NCBI GenBank assembly: GCA_963696525.1
Contig: CAVOKO010000012.1
Coordinates: 496,001 to 560,000 of the forward strand
Length of the DNA stretch: 64,000 nt
Reading direction: 5' to 3'
DNA from: CAWBRT01 sp963696525
GTDB lineage: Bacteria; Acidobacteriota; Terriglobia; Terriglobales; Acidobacteriaceae
Part shown: in pieces, positions 47,623-57,252 of the stretch
Position numbering within the stretch: position 1 is the stretch's first letter
Layout: the number at the start of each line of letters is the position of its first letter
The notes under the pieces: generated by a model
What the model was told of the DNA's origin: nothing
Databases searched by the model: none
The model's input: the letters and a program-made list of their open reading frames with translations, nothing else
Made by a program: the position numbers and the translations under genes

Positions 47623-49464
47623 GTGAACTATCGCGTGCTGTCGATCGCCTGCGCACTGCTCATGGCGTTGCTTCCGTGTGCTTTCGCGCAGCTACAGGTC
47701 GGAAATAATCTCGACATGAGGCTGAATGGCACGGCGGCATTCGGATACACCGGCGATTATGGCAATGCCACTGGCTCGGAGCATGGCATCACGCTCGGCG
47801 GCGCTGGCACCTTGACTGGTTCCTATTACAACCCCAACTTCCTCTCGTTCAGCTTTGCACCGTTTATCAATCAATCGCGGGAGAACTCCGGCTTCCAATC
47901 TATTTCGAATACCAGTGGCTTCAGCTCCGGCGCGACGCTCTTCAGCGGCAGCCATTTCCCGGTTACACTCAGCTACAGCGATACTTACAACAGCCAGGGC
48001 AACTTCGCCGTTCCAGGAGTGGCCGACTTTACGACGCACGGGGACAGCCAGGCTTTTGGCGTCGGCTGGGCTCTTAATCTCCCGAACCTTCCTACTCTTT
48101 CGTTTTCGTTCCAGGATGGGCACAACAGCAACACAGTATATGGGACTGATACGAACGCAACTTCCACTTTTCGCACCTTCACGGCTCAGTCCAGCTACAG
48201 GTGGGAAGGCTTCATTTTGAATGGCGGTTATAAGTACTCGAATACCGAATCCCTGGTTCCGCAACTTCTCACGAGTCAGCCGGAGGCGACCTCGGATTCG
48301 TCCGGCAATTCTTACAACTTTGGCGTGGGGCATAAGCTCCCGTTCAGTGGGGCCATCTCGGCAGGCGTCGGCCGATCCGATAGCAGCTTCCAGGTTGAGG
48401 GAATCAATCTCGGCACAACCACCGTCGATACGGCCAACGCCGGCATTTCTTTCATCCCCATCAGGAACCTGAGCGTGGGGTCGAATGTACAGTACACGGA
48501 TAACCTGGCGGGCTTACTGAACCAGACGATCACATCCGCCGGGGGCTTGCCCCAATCAGGCATTCTGCAGCAGCAGGCGACGCATTCGCTGGATCTCATT
48601 ACCTATACGACTTACACTCTACCCAAGCTCCACTTGACCCTGATGGGCAACGAAGAGCACCGGGACCAAGACTTCGCGGGAGGCTCGATTGGATCTGATT
48701 CATACACTGGAATGGCCACCTACGCAAATAACCTGCTCGGTGGCTTTCTCAGCGCCACCGTGGGGGGTAATCGAAACACGGTTAGTACCACCAACCAAAG
48801 CACGCTCGGGTTGATCGGCTCGCTCAACTACTCTCGTACCATCCGCGCGTGGGAAGTTACAGCGAGCGGTAACTACTCGCAGAATACCCAGACTCTACTG
48901 GCGGCATATACTGCGACTAGCTACGGCTACAGTGGCTCCTTGGGCCGCCGACTCAGCCGTCGCTCCCATTTCAGCGCCAGTGCAACCGGGTCGAAAAGCA
49001 GCTTGAGCAATCAGCCTGGGTCTGGAACCATGAGCCAAGCCTATTCGACAGGACTTAGCTGGAAATGGATAGGTCTCAGTGGCAATTATTCGAAGTCTAA
49101 TGGCAATGCGGTTCAAACGATCACAGGCCTGGCAACCACGCCGGTTCCATTGCCGTCCGTGAATCCGGCAAATGTGATCTTCTATAACGGCCAGGCATAC
49201 TCGGCGGCAATCGGACTTAGTCCGGTGCGCAGATTTACATTCAGCGCCAGCTACGCGAAGGCGTCCAGCGATACATTAGGCAATGCTATTGCCTCCAATA
49301 ACCAATCGCAGTCGATCAATGTGTATTCGCAGTACCAGTTCCGGCAAATGTACTTTAACGCGGGTTACAGCAGACTATTGCAAAGTTTCAGTGCGGCAGG
49401 CGTTCCGCCCAGTTTGGTGGGATCGTACTACTTTGGAGTATCGCGATGGTTCAATATTTTCTAA
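47623..49464 (+). CDS. Large outer-membrane beta-barrel protein, candidate porin of the electron conduit
   Basis: From GTG 47623 the protein (613 residues) has a signal peptide (VLSIACALLMALLPCAFAQ). About 24 amphipathic strands rich in Tyr, Ser, Gly and Asn follow (FTLTLS-like runs such as FPVTLSYSDTYNSQGNFAVP and FTFSASYAKASSD), and it ends YYFGVSRWFNIF with a terminal Phe. Size and composition suit the sheath porins of porin-cytochrome conduits (MtrB/PioB, OmbB), although no specific sequence tie can be claimed. The frame can be opened back to 47548, but those residues precede the signal peptide. Its last 19 bases overlap the NHL gene. Confidence 0.75.
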   Translation: MNYRVLSIACALLMALLPCAFAQLQVGNNLDMRLNGTAAFGYTGDYGNATGSEHGITLGGAGTLTGSYYNPNFLSFSFAPFINQSRENSGFQSISNTSGFSSGATLFSGSHFPVTLSYSDTYNSQGNFAVPGVADFTTHGDSQAFGVGWALNLPNLPTLSFSFQDGHNSNTVYGTDTNATSTFRTFTAQSSYRWEGFILNGGYKYSNTESLVPQLLTSQPEATSDSSGNSYNFGVGHKLPFSGAISAGVGRSDSSFQVEGINLGTTTVDTANAGISFIPIRNLSVGSNVQYTDNLAGLLNQTITSAGGLPQSGILQQQATHSLDLITYTTYTLPKLHLTLMGNEEHRDQDFAGGSIGSDSYTGMATYANNLLGGFLSATVGGNRNTVSTTNQSTLGLIGSLNYSRTIRAWEVTASGNYSQNTQTLLAAYTATSYGYSGSLGRRLSRRSHFSASATGSKSSLSNQPGSGTMSQAYSTGLSWKWIGLSGNYSKSNGNAVQTITGLATTPVPLPSVNPANVIFYNGQAYSAAIGLSPVRRFTFSASYAKASSDTLGNAIASNNQSQSINVYSQYQFRQMYFNAGYSRLLQSFSAAGVPPSLVGSYYFGVSRWFNIF

Positions 49465-50567
49465 GTTCCGGCCCCCGGCACAAGCTTCAGAAGGCGATCA
49501 TGATTGCCTCTGCCGCCCTGCTCATGCTGATCCCGTCGGCGGTATCAGCCGGGTCGAAATCGAAATCGGAGCCGGATGTTTCCGGGCCCGAAATACTGCT
49601 GGATGCTCGCGGTACAAATCAACAGCGCAAACTTTCTTACGAGCGCAGCTTTAGCTCCGAACGCGAAGTCAAGATCAAGCGTGGCTTCTGGGCCCGGCTG
49701 GTCGATATTGTGGCCGGAGATCCAGAGTTCCACGCCCTTGTTCGTCCTTACAGTGTAGCGACTGATTCGCATGGCCGGGTCATCGTGACTGATCCGGGCG
49801 CATTCGGCATTCACATCTTTGATTTTGCTCAGCAGAAATATAAGTTCATTTCGCGGTACAAGGAAAACGACGGGCTTCATTCGCCGCAATGCGTGGCTGT
49901 CGACGATGCCGATAATATCTACGTCACGGATTCGGAAGCCGGTAAGATTTTTGTCTTTGACGCGAATGGAAAATTCCAGCGGGTTATCGGCAGTTTGAAA
50001 GGCGGGGAAGGCTTCTTCAAGCGGCCGACGGGAATCGCGGTTGATTCGCAGGCGCAGCAGATCTTCGTGACCGACACCTTGCGGAACAAGATTTTCGTAC
50101 TCGATATGCGGGGCGTCGTTTTGAACACGATTGGCAAGAGTGGATCCGGCAACGGAGAATTCAACTTCCCGACCGAATTGCGCTTTCGAGGTCGGGACCT
50201 GATCGTGGTCGACGCAATGAATTTCCGGGTCCAGGTTCTGGATCGCTCCGGGGCCTTCCGCTATGCCATTGGACGCGCTGGCGATGCACGAGGCGATCTT
50301 TTCCGCCCCAAGGGCGCGGCACTCGATTCTGAGGATCATATCTACGTGGTCGAGGGCTTGTCGGCAATGGTACAGGTATTCGACCGCGAAGGAAGCCTTC
50401 TGTACTACTTCGGGCAAAAAGGTACGGAGCCGGGGGAGTTTCAGTTGCCCACCGGGATATCAATCGATCGGAATGATCGTGTCTACGTGGTGGATTCCTA
50501 TAACCGCCGGGTGCAGGTTTTTCATTACTTCGGGCTTCCCAAACAGGCCGAAGGAGCTACAAATTGA
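49446..50567 (+). CDS. Secreted NHL-repeat beta-propeller protein 2
   Basis: The 373-residue protein has a late signal peptide (LQKAIMIASAALLMLIPSAV, after a 13-residue lead) and six NHL blades. Examples are VAVDDADNIYVTDSEAGKIF, GIAVDSQAQQIFVTDTLRNK and GISIDRNDRVYVVDSYNRRV. It starts inside the barrel gene and its stop overlaps the cytochrome start (TTGA at 50564-50567), so barrel, propeller and 12-haem cytochrome are translationally linked. That suggests they act as one complex. The sequence FWARLVDIVAGDPEFHALVR before the first blade is shared in outline with the third NHL protein. Confidence 0.88.
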   Translation: MVQYFLSSGPRHKLQKAIMIASAALLMLIPSAVSAGSKSKSEPDVSGPEILLDARGTNQQRKLSYERSFSSEREVKIKRGFWARLVDIVAGDPEFHALVRPYSVATDSHGRVIVTDPGAFGIHIFDFAQQKYKFISRYKENDGLHSPQCVAVDDADNIYVTDSEAGKIFVFDANGKFQRVIGSLKGGEGFFKRPTGIAVDSQAQQIFVTDTLRNKIFVLDMRGVVLNTIGKSGSGNGEFNFPTELRFRGRDLIVVDAMNFRVQVLDRSGAFRYAIGRAGDARGDLFRPKGAALDSEDHIYVVEGLSAMVQVFDREGSLLYYFGQKGTEPGEFQLPTGISIDRNDRVYVVDSYNRRVQVFHYFGLPKQAEGATN

Positions 50568-52624
50568 AGTCGAGAACTTTACTAAACTGCGCAATCGTGA
50601 TGCTAATCGCCGGCACTATGCTGGCACAGACATCGACTACGGGCGATGTGCTCGGCGCACACGACTTGTCTCCAAGCGGGATCTCGCCGCTTCGCGGTTC
50701 CCTATCAGGTTCCTGCCTGTATTGCCACGCTCCGCACTCTGGAATCGGAGGCAATACGCCTCTCTGGAACCAAACGCTTTCGACGGCGACGTACACCTTG
50801 TACGACAGTAGTACCTATCATCAAGACCTTAATAGCCAACAGGGCGTGAGCAACAGGCAGAACCTCGCCGGCAGGAAACTGAACCTCAAGGGACGGCCGG
50901 GTGTCCGGAAAGACCAGTCGGGCAATGTGAGGTCCATTCTAAGCGGCGACAGCAGTCTTTGTCTGAGTTGCCATGACGGCACTGTGGCTCCTGGACAAAC
51001 GGTAGCTTATGGAAAGATACCGATGACTGGGGCTTGGAAAACGGGCGATAACCTTGGAATCAACCTGCAAGGATCGCATCCCTTCTCCCTTCCCCAAAAG
51101 ATACAGGACTCTCCTGACTTGGTACCTTCGCTGGCCTCCTCGGGCACCACGGCCGACACCACCAAGTCGGTGAAGCTCATAAAAGGCAACGTCGAGTGTA
51201 CCTCTTGCCATAATCCGCACATACAGGCAATCGACAAAACATCCTTGAACTTCCTGGTTATGAATAGTTCAAATGGCCAGATGTGTCTTGCGTGTCATGA
51301 GCCTAATCCCCGCACAGTTGGCACCCAGAATAACGAACTTGCCGGCTGGACATCCAGTATCCATGCGACTGCCAATAATGCGGTCGTATATCAGGGTCAA
51401 ACCTACTACGTTGGGGGGTATGGAACGGTAGCCCAAAATGCCTGTGTAAGTTGCCACGCGCCTCATAATGCCCCTTTGTCCACGTGGTTGATTCGCAGCC
51501 AAATCCCTCCTCCGCAGATTCCGGCAGAGGAGGACTCTTGCAGAAACTGCCACTCCGGTGGTTCCAATGTTTCTGCCCCGAACGTTTTTGCCGAGTTTGG
51601 CGTGACTGGCCAGTCGGGCGCACTTCCGCCCGCGACCGGGACCAAAGTTGGTCACCCTTTTCCGTCGGGTACAAATTTGCATGATGCTGCGGAAACCATA
51701 CTACTGAATAATAATCGCCATAGTACCTGCGCCGACTGTCATAACCCGCATGCCGCCAATCAAGTGACAATTTTTCCAAATTTGCCAGCGATCCGAGTGT
51801 CGCAGGCCGGCGTTGCGGGGATTGCCATGGATGGCCAGACCGTCCTGACACCCGCGGTTAATCAGTATGAGAACTGTCTGCGCTGTCACGGTTCGAGCAC
51901 AGGAAAAGCGGCGAATGCCGTTTACGGATATCTGCCCTCACGCGCGCTCGCCGCGGGCGACCCTCTGAATGTCATCTTTGAATTTAGCCCTACCGCGACA
52001 TCGAGGCATCCCGTAATGGTTCCCCGCAACAGTCCTTACCCACAACCTAGCTTGCTGCTCACCATGACGAATATTCTGGGTATAACGATGTCTGGTCAGA
52101 ACGCGCGCAACACCAGCAGTCAAATCCTGTGCAGTGACTGTCATAACAGCGATGATAACCGCGAGTTCGGGGGCACTGGCCCCAATGGTCCGCACGGCTC
52201 CATATGGCCGCATATTCTGGAGCGCCGTTATGTGTTCAGCCAGGCGGCAGCACCTGGCCAGACCATAATCAATCTGTTTCCCAACCCGGATCTCAGCATC
52301 GCGGGACCGTATGCCATGTGCGCCAAGTGTCACAGCCTGAGCAATATCCTCAGCAACGCAACCTTCAGCGAGCACTCACGGCATATCAACGATGGGTTCT
52401 CCTGTTCCGCTTGCCATACCGCTCACGGCATGGGCGCCCAGTCGGGAAATATAAGCGGAGAGCGTCTGGTCAACTTCGATGCCAATGTTGTTGCGCAAAA
52501 TGGATCCACCCCGATCTCGTATAACCGAGCCACAAACTCCTGCAGCTTGGTCTGTCATAACCAGGCGCATCAACTCGCAGGTGCACCCGCCACCCAGAAC
52601 AGAGTGCGCGTCAGAGGAAAATGA
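50564..52624 (+). CDS. Twelve-haem cytochrome c
   Basis: The TTG start follows AAGGAG by 7 bases and overlaps the NHL stop. The 686-residue protein has a signal peptide (LLNCAIVMLIAGTMLAQ) and eleven CXXCH motifs: CLYCH, CLSCH, CTSCH, CLACH, CVSCH, CRNCH, CADCH, CLRCH, CSDCH, CAKCH and CSACH. A twelfth, CSLVCH, is of the rarer CX3CH kind. Free His residues (SIHAT, TSRHP, EHSRHI) can serve as distal ligands. The frame is intact over 2 kb, unlike the 15-haem gene. It probably carries electrons through or outside the barrel encoded upstream. Confidence 0.93.
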   Translation: MKSRTLLNCAIVMLIAGTMLAQTSTTGDVLGAHDLSPSGISPLRGSLSGSCLYCHAPHSGIGGNTPLWNQTLSTATYTLYDSSTYHQDLNSQQGVSNRQNLAGRKLNLKGRPGVRKDQSGNVRSILSGDSSLCLSCHDGTVAPGQTVAYGKIPMTGAWKTGDNLGINLQGSHPFSLPQKIQDSPDLVPSLASSGTTADTTKSVKLIKGNVECTSCHNPHIQAIDKTSLNFLVMNSSNGQMCLACHEPNPRTVGTQNNELAGWTSSIHATANNAVVYQGQTYYVGGYGTVAQNACVSCHAPHNAPLSTWLIRSQIPPPQIPAEEDSCRNCHSGGSNVSAPNVFAEFGVTGQSGALPPATGTKVGHPFPSGTNLHDAAETILLNNNRHSTCADCHNPHAANQVTIFPNLPAIRVSQAGVAGIAMDGQTVLTPAVNQYENCLRCHGSSTGKAANAVYGYLPSRALAAGDPLNVIFEFSPTATSRHPVMVPRNSPYPQPSLLLTMTNILGITMSGQNARNTSSQILCSDCHNSDDNREFGGTGPNGPHGSIWPHILERRYVFSQAAAPGQTIINLFPNPDLSIAGPYAMCAKCHSLSNILSNATFSEHSRHINDGFSCSACHTAHGMGAQSGNISGERLVNFDANVVAQNGSTPISYNRATNSCSLVCHNQAHQLAGAPATQNRVRVRGK

Positions 52625-53152
52625 CAACGAAAAGCTGCGGGCAGACCATGCCAGCAGCCGGGTTGGAAGACCGAAGAGCACCGGTTTGCTTGAAGCTAAG
52701 CCGTACCTGTCGGATGTCCCGCCGGCATTGCATCCGCTAAGTATCCACCAGCGATGATCCACAGGCAAAGTTCGCAGGCTACATTATGATCGCGTTGTGC
52801 GGCGTGGCGGCGTGGAGAGCGCGGCGGCGTGGAGAGCGCGGCAGCGCGGGTGCAGAAAAGGCTCCCAGCAACTCCGGTTATGGGCGGCTCGAATCGCAGG
52901 TCAGAACGAAGGCGGGTGCAGGGAGGTGCGATGCGTACTCGGTGTCGACCCTAGAGCAGTTTTGCGAAAGGATATGCCATGAAGAAGCCGGGCGGCCGCG
53001 GTCGTTCTGCCGCTCATGATTGACTTGACCACTCGCGGGGCTTTTTTCGGAAGTAAGGCCCGCCGCTTTTGAGCTTTCCGGCTCGATGCTTTTCGACACA
53101 CACCAAACGGCCGTACTGTGGCGATGAACGGGCCTACTAAGAGCTAGATCGC
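52625..53152. other. Gene-free stretch after the 12-haem gene
   Basis: No supported gene in about 530 bases between converging genes. It contains an imperfect 17-base tandem repeat (52806-52822 and 52823-52839, unit GGCGGCGTGGAGAGCGC) and a T run at 53041-53046 after a GC-rich stretch for which no clean stem was found. Confidence 0.5.
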
Positions 53153-53845
53153 CTACATCACCGGCTTGTCGGTCTTCGTGCCGGCAGGCATATTCATGTG
53201 CTGTTTGGCCTTGGCTATCATTTCTTCCACCTGCGCGCGACGTGGATGGGTTGGATTACTTTTCAGTAGTTGTTGCCAGGCGTCAATTGCGCCTTTGGGA
53301 TCGTTTTTCGCCTGCCACTTGAGCATGCCAAGATTAAAGAGCGCATTGGCTGACTTCGGATCGACTTGCAAGGCACGGTTCAGCGTCTCGATAGCCTTGT
53401 CGTCCGAGCCGGCGTAGTGATAGGAGTTTGCCAGCGACACGAGTACTTCGCTACTCGGCTTGATCTTCACCGCGCGCTCGTAATACTCTGCCGCCGCAGG
53501 AAACTGCTGCGCACGGAAGTAAGCAGTTGCTACTTGGGCGAGCAGGTCCGCATTGTTCGGGTCTTTCTGGAGGGCCGCAAGTATTGGCTCGACCTGTTTA
53601 TCGCCCATCTGCTTCAACTGGTCTGGTGTGACTTGGCCCACGCCAGCAGCCGCTGGGTTGCCTTCATGCATCGCAGGCTGGGTGCGGGTTTCAGTCGGCC
53701 GTGTGCTGCTTGCTGTCGCGGACCCGCGCGGCAGGTATCCCACCGCGAGGCCAATCAACAAACATACGGTTGCCGTGACATAGGTCTGAGTAGCCGTCCA
53801 TGTGGTACCCGAGTTTGGGTCACCAGTTTTCTTTTCGTTGCCCAT
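53153..53845 (-). CDS. Membrane-anchored TPR protein (CcmI/NrfG-like)
   Basis: The protein (230 residues from ATG 53845) has one membrane helix (TYVTATVCLLIGLAVGYL, about residues 20-40), a linker, and three or four TPR units (AQVATAYFRAQQFPAAAEYY, SLANSYHYAGSDDKAIETLN, ALFNLGMLKWQAKNDPKGAI). The layout is that of CcmI/NrfG-type TPR proteins, which hold apocytochromes for haem ligation, and the position among cytochromes fits. It is on the opposite strand to its neighbours. GGGAG before ATG 53845 supports this start over one 21 codons upstream. Confidence 0.8.
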   Translation of the reverse strand: MGNEKKTGDPNSGTTWTATQTYVTATVCLLIGLAVGYLPRGSATASSTRPTETRTQPAMHEGNPAAAGVGQVTPDQLKQMGDKQVEPILAALQKDPNNADLLAQVATAYFRAQQFPAAAEYYERAVKIKPSSEVLVSLANSYHYAGSDDKAIETLNRALQVDPKSANALFNLGMLKWQAKNDPKGAIDAWQQLLKSNPTHPRRAQVEEMIAKAKQHMNMPAGTKTDKPVM

Positions 53846-54410
53846 CTCACACTCCCTGCTCAGTTCTGCGGCCCCAACGTTTTTACGGGCGCTGAATAAT
53901 CGGGCCAAATTGAAAGGCCATTTCGCACCGGATGGAGCACCGGTGTGTCCGGCAACTCGAATCGCCGAAGCTGGGGAATTTCGTCTCCGCCGGAAGATCC
54001 GGTGTCAGTCCGCTCGCCAGACAAGGACGTCAGACCCTTCTAATAGGCATAAATCATGCCAAACGCAGGCCGTAACGGGACGAAATTTGAAGGTTCATTT
54101 GTAGCAACTTACACCAGAATCAAAGACCATGGTGGCTGCGCCGTTGCCATTTTGGGGAATTTGACGCTCCTAACAGGGCCTTTTAACATGAGTGCGCGGA
54201 TGTAGAGGCGTGGGAATAAGCTTCACTTCATTCAGTTCCAGATGCTCCGATAGCCGCGAATCCGTTGTCTCGGAATTAGGTACGACCGCGGTAAATCGCA
54301 GCGCCGATGCAAGCAGCAAGCTGCAGGGTTAAATCACACATCCAATGACTAGGGCAACACAAGCTATCGTTGCTAATTTAGGCAAATACAAGAAAATAAA
54401 CGTTCGCCCA
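53846..54410. other. Gene-free divergent region before NHL protein 3
   Basis: About 565 bases with no supported gene. It carries the palindrome GGCATAAATCATGCC at 54046-54060, reported separately as a possible sigma-54 element, and an AT-rich run at 54370-54400. Nothing else stands out. Confidence 0.5.
54046..54062 (-). promoter_or_regulatory. Palindromic sigma-54-like element upstream of the TPR gene
   Basis: On the minus strand TTGGCATGATTTATGCC has GG-N10-GC spacing with three mismatches to consensus. Because the core is palindromic it half-matches on the plus strand too. It is 200 bases from the TPR start, so it could instead be a regulator-binding site. Confidence 0.3.
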
Positions 54411-54427
54411 ATGGCAGACAGATTGCC
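54411..54427 (+). promoter_or_regulatory. Sigma-54 promoter before NHL protein 3
   Basis: ATGGCAGACAGATTGCC has TGGCA at -24, TTGC at -12 and exact GG-N10-GC spacing. The transcript start is predicted near 54438, leaving a very short leader to GTG 54443, or ~17 bases if GTG 54455 is used. Confidence 0.55.
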
Positions 54428-54442
54428 TTCAGCTAACTGGAT

Positions 54443-55750
54443 GTGGTGATAAAGGTGTGGATTCGACCTACAGCGATTGTCCCGTTGTTCTGGCTGTTCC
54501 TGGTGATTACCGGGGTTGCCCAAACGCCAACCAACGATCTCACGCCAGCGGCCCGAGCGTTCCCCGAACTGACACTCCCAGGAGGTCACGTACTCCGCTT
54601 TGTTCGCGTGTTCTCCGCCGACCGGGACGTCGAACGGAAATTTCGCTTGGGAGACATCGCAGGCGTACCTGATCCGGACAGCGTCCGTTCCGCCCCGAAG
54701 ATCAATGAATCAATCATCGTCTCCAATTCCGACGTCGTAGTAGACTCGCTGCACCGCGTACGCGTAGCTCGTGATCGGTCTTCCTTGAGCGAGCTAGCCG
54801 ATGTCGTCGCGGGAATTCTGCCCAATCGCGAGTTGCGCATGGCGCTACCTTATAGGATCGCCACTGATTCGAAGCATCGGGTAATTGTCACCGATCCTCC
54901 GGCACACGCGATCCATATTTTCGATTTCCAGAAAAAAAAGTACTTCCGGATCCAGGGCGGAGACGGTAAGCGATTGCAGCAACCCAAGGCCGTTGCTGTC
55001 GACTCTGAGGACAATATTTACGTTACCGACGCTAGCCTCGGCATGGTCCTGGTCTACGACTCACTGGGCAACTTTCTGCGCTTTCTCGGCGAAAACGACG
55101 GCGAAGGTTTGTTTGATCAGCCCGACGGTATTGCCATCGACGGCAAGACCGGACATATATTTGTAACGGACAGCCCGCGCCATTTGATTTTCATGCTCGA
55201 TTTGCACGGCACCGTACTGGCACGCTTCGGAAAAGGGAACGGCGAACGCGTCGGATTTGGAAAGCGCGGAAGCGAAGGGGCTAGTGATATTGCGCTGGCT
55301 CGAGACGAACTCATTCTGGTGGATGGAACCACATGTAGCCTCAGTGTGCTGGATTTAAGAGGCAATCTCCGCAAGCAGATCGAAATCTTGGGGAACCAGT
55401 GCGGCGTTCAACCTCGGCCGGTTGGTTTGGATGTCGACGCGGATGGCAATATCTATGTCAGCGATGGTGCATTAAACGCGGTTCATGTCTACGATCACAA
55501 TGGCGAGTTTCTGTACGCTTTCGGGCATAGAGGGCCTGCGCGCGGCGAGCTTAATTCTCCGAGTGGCGTTCGAGTCGGTTCGAAAGGATTAATTTACGTA
55601 GCCGATTCGAAAAATCATCGGGTGCAGGTTTTTGAGCTTCGCGCGTTGGAAAAGCACCATTACCCTGGAGTTTTCCGACGCCTCGAGCCAAAAGAGCCGG
55701 AAGAGAAAGAAACGGAAGAAGAAGATACCCCCAACGTTGCAGGTCGCTGA
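54443..55750 (+). CDS. Secreted NHL-repeat beta-propeller protein 3
   Basis: The 435-residue protein has a signal peptide (IVPLFWLFLVITGVAQ), a ~120-residue lead region, then about six NHL blades (AVAVDSEDNIYVTDASLGMV, GLDVDADGNIYVSDGALNAV, GVRVGSKGLIYVADSKNHRV) and a very acidic tail (EPEEKETEEEDT). It resembles NHL protein 2 (shared RVIVTDPPAHAIHIFDFQKK-type blade), so the two are paralogues. The start is uncertain among GTG 54443, 54446 and 54455; the last leaves the signal peptide intact and fits the sigma-54 start best. It is followed by a small secreted protein and the octahaem cytochrome. Confidence 0.88.
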   Translation: MVIKVWIRPTAIVPLFWLFLVITGVAQTPTNDLTPAARAFPELTLPGGHVLRFVRVFSADRDVERKFRLGDIAGVPDPDSVRSAPKINESIIVSNSDVVVDSLHRVRVARDRSSLSELADVVAGILPNRELRMALPYRIATDSKHRVIVTDPPAHAIHIFDFQKKKYFRIQGGDGKRLQQPKAVAVDSEDNIYVTDASLGMVLVYDSLGNFLRFLGENDGEGLFDQPDGIAIDGKTGHIFVTDSPRHLIFMLDLHGTVLARFGKGNGERVGFGKRGSEGASDIALARDELILVDGTTCSLSVLDLRGNLRKQIEILGNQCGVQPRPVGLDVDADGNIYVSDGALNAVHVYDHNGEFLYAFGHRGPARGELNSPSGVRVGSKGLIYVADSKNHRVQVFELRALEKHHYPGVFRRLEPKEPEEKETEEEDTPNVAGR

Positions 55751-56006
55751 CCGCCTGGTACTTTGCAACCGATCATGGCCGCCCCAGCACAGTGGCCCTG
55801 ACTTCATGCAGGTCACTTCTGCTCTCCGACCCGGCATCGGGAAAATACATTAGATCAGCGATCGAGCCATCGTCACCTGCCGTAGCAGAGGCGCGTGCTC
55901 TCCACTATCGCTGCCGGCCTGCGCTGCGATCCGGGTGGATACCGACAAAATAGCAGCGGCTCATGTATCTTCGCTAATCCGGGATCTGTACTTTGGCGAG
56001 CAAACG

Positions 56007-56642
56007 ATGTACTCTCGACCTAAATTCAGGAACGAGTTGGTCGTAAGTATGGGTTTTCGTGCCGCTGTAGTCTGCCTTGTCCTTATTCTGATTCCCTCGG
56101 CCTTGCTTGGCCTGGAAGGGAAGTTCACAATTTTCCCTGGGGCGAGTAACGAACTGCCATCCCCGAACAGCCAGTTTCTTGTTCGAAGCGTTAGCTATGG
56201 GGCTGCTCCCGGCGATTTCTCTGGTAAGTTTCATGCCTTGGTGCTCGAAGAACGGCGGACCGGAAAATCGCACAAGCTGTACGACTACCTCGGGAAAGTT
56301 GCGGTCTCCTGGGTCGCGGACAACGTTATCGTGGTGAATGAGTACTACACGGCCAGGGGCGCCAGAGTTCTTGTGTTTGTCACCGATGAAACGATTCCTC
56401 CGGTTGTGATCGACCGGACTCGTCTGGTTAAGTTGTTGGACCCGATCAGCAGCAGACATCTGATCGGAAATGACCACGTCTACATAGAGGCATTCAAACT
56501 GGAAGGCGACACGCTCGCGCTTCGTCTCTGGGGTTACGGCACGCAGGATGCCAAGGGCTTCGATTTGTCATGTGATTACAGCCTCGACTCCTACACCGCC
56601 TCATGCCGGGAACGTTCCGGCACGCCAAAGAGTGTATTTTAA
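56007..56642 (+). CDS. Small secreted protein of unknown function between NHL 3 and the octahaem gene
   Basis: From ATG 56007 the product is 211 residues, with a signal peptide late in the lead (GFRAAVVCLVLILIPSALLG). ATG 56049 is an equally good start. The mature part is beta-rich (ALVLEERRTGKSHKLYDYLG, VAVSWVADNVIVVNEYYTAR, GARVLVFVTDETIPP) and ends with two close cysteines (LSCDYSLDSYTASC), a possible disulphide. No known family is recognised. Its place in the locus makes it a candidate accessory component. Confidence 0.55.
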   Translation: MYSRPKFRNELVVSMGFRAAVVCLVLILIPSALLGLEGKFTIFPGASNELPSPNSQFLVRSVSYGAAPGDFSGKFHALVLEERRTGKSHKLYDYLGKVAVSWVADNVIVVNEYYTARGARVLVFVTDETIPPVVIDRTRLVKLLDPISSRHLIGNDHVYIEAFKLEGDTLALRLWGYGTQDAKGFDLSCDYSLDSYTASCRERSGTPKSVF

Positions 56643-57252
56643 CTGTCGCTTCGGCGCGTTTTTCGGCAGCCTCCTAGGTGTTGCCGCTGGTTAGAGCATC
56701 GAAGTGGGCACGACTCGCAATATTGCAGCCGTTTACTGAAAGCGCAAAAAGTCCTTCCTCGACTGTGGTCAAAATTGGCTGCAAGGTTATCACGCCCTGC
56801 GGTGAGAGCCATCACATTTCTGGTCAGGCAATAGCCTCATAATCTCGATCCTAGTACCTTAATTCTTATATGTCGGCCATGTGTTTGTCCTGCATTTGCT
56901 GGGCGTGCGACGCGGAAGCCCGTCCAAGAACGGCTGATGGTCAGCGGCCTTTTCCTGGCGGCCGTGCCAGTCGTGATTTTTCTATCCCCTGGACACACGA
57001 AACACTTGACGATTCGCTCAATTCCCCACCGAGGCGTACGCGCGGAGCAAAGCGTTTCTGGATACCGTGTGGCTTTGGTTGGCTAGGAACCTGATTCCAT
57101 GACGGCGGAGGCGCGGAGCAAGACTGCTAATTGACATTTTAGGACGCAGAACATAAGTACATCGACGGGTTTGTCCTTGAACCGGCGACTAGGCCAGTTT
57201 GTCGGGCGATCCAGTGCCTAATAGATTCGAAATTATTCAGGAGGCTGTGGGC
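56643..57252. other. Gene-free stretch before the octahaem gene
   Basis: About 610 bases. A 74-codon frame at 56870 has Cys-rich but unstructured sequence and no ribosome site, so it is not called. AGGAGG at 57239-57244 is the ribosome binding site of the octahaem gene, 8 bases before its ATG. No convincing terminator or promoter was found. Confidence 0.5.

Noticed and set aside
57213..57229. GG-N10-GC spacing before the octahaem gene
   Set aside because: Apart from GG and GC the bases do not match the sigma-54 consensus (no TGGCA, no TTGC).
57199..57252. Upstream start for the octahaem cytochrome
   Set aside because: ATG 57253 has AGGAGG at 8 bases and places the signal peptide at the N-terminus; the extension does neither.
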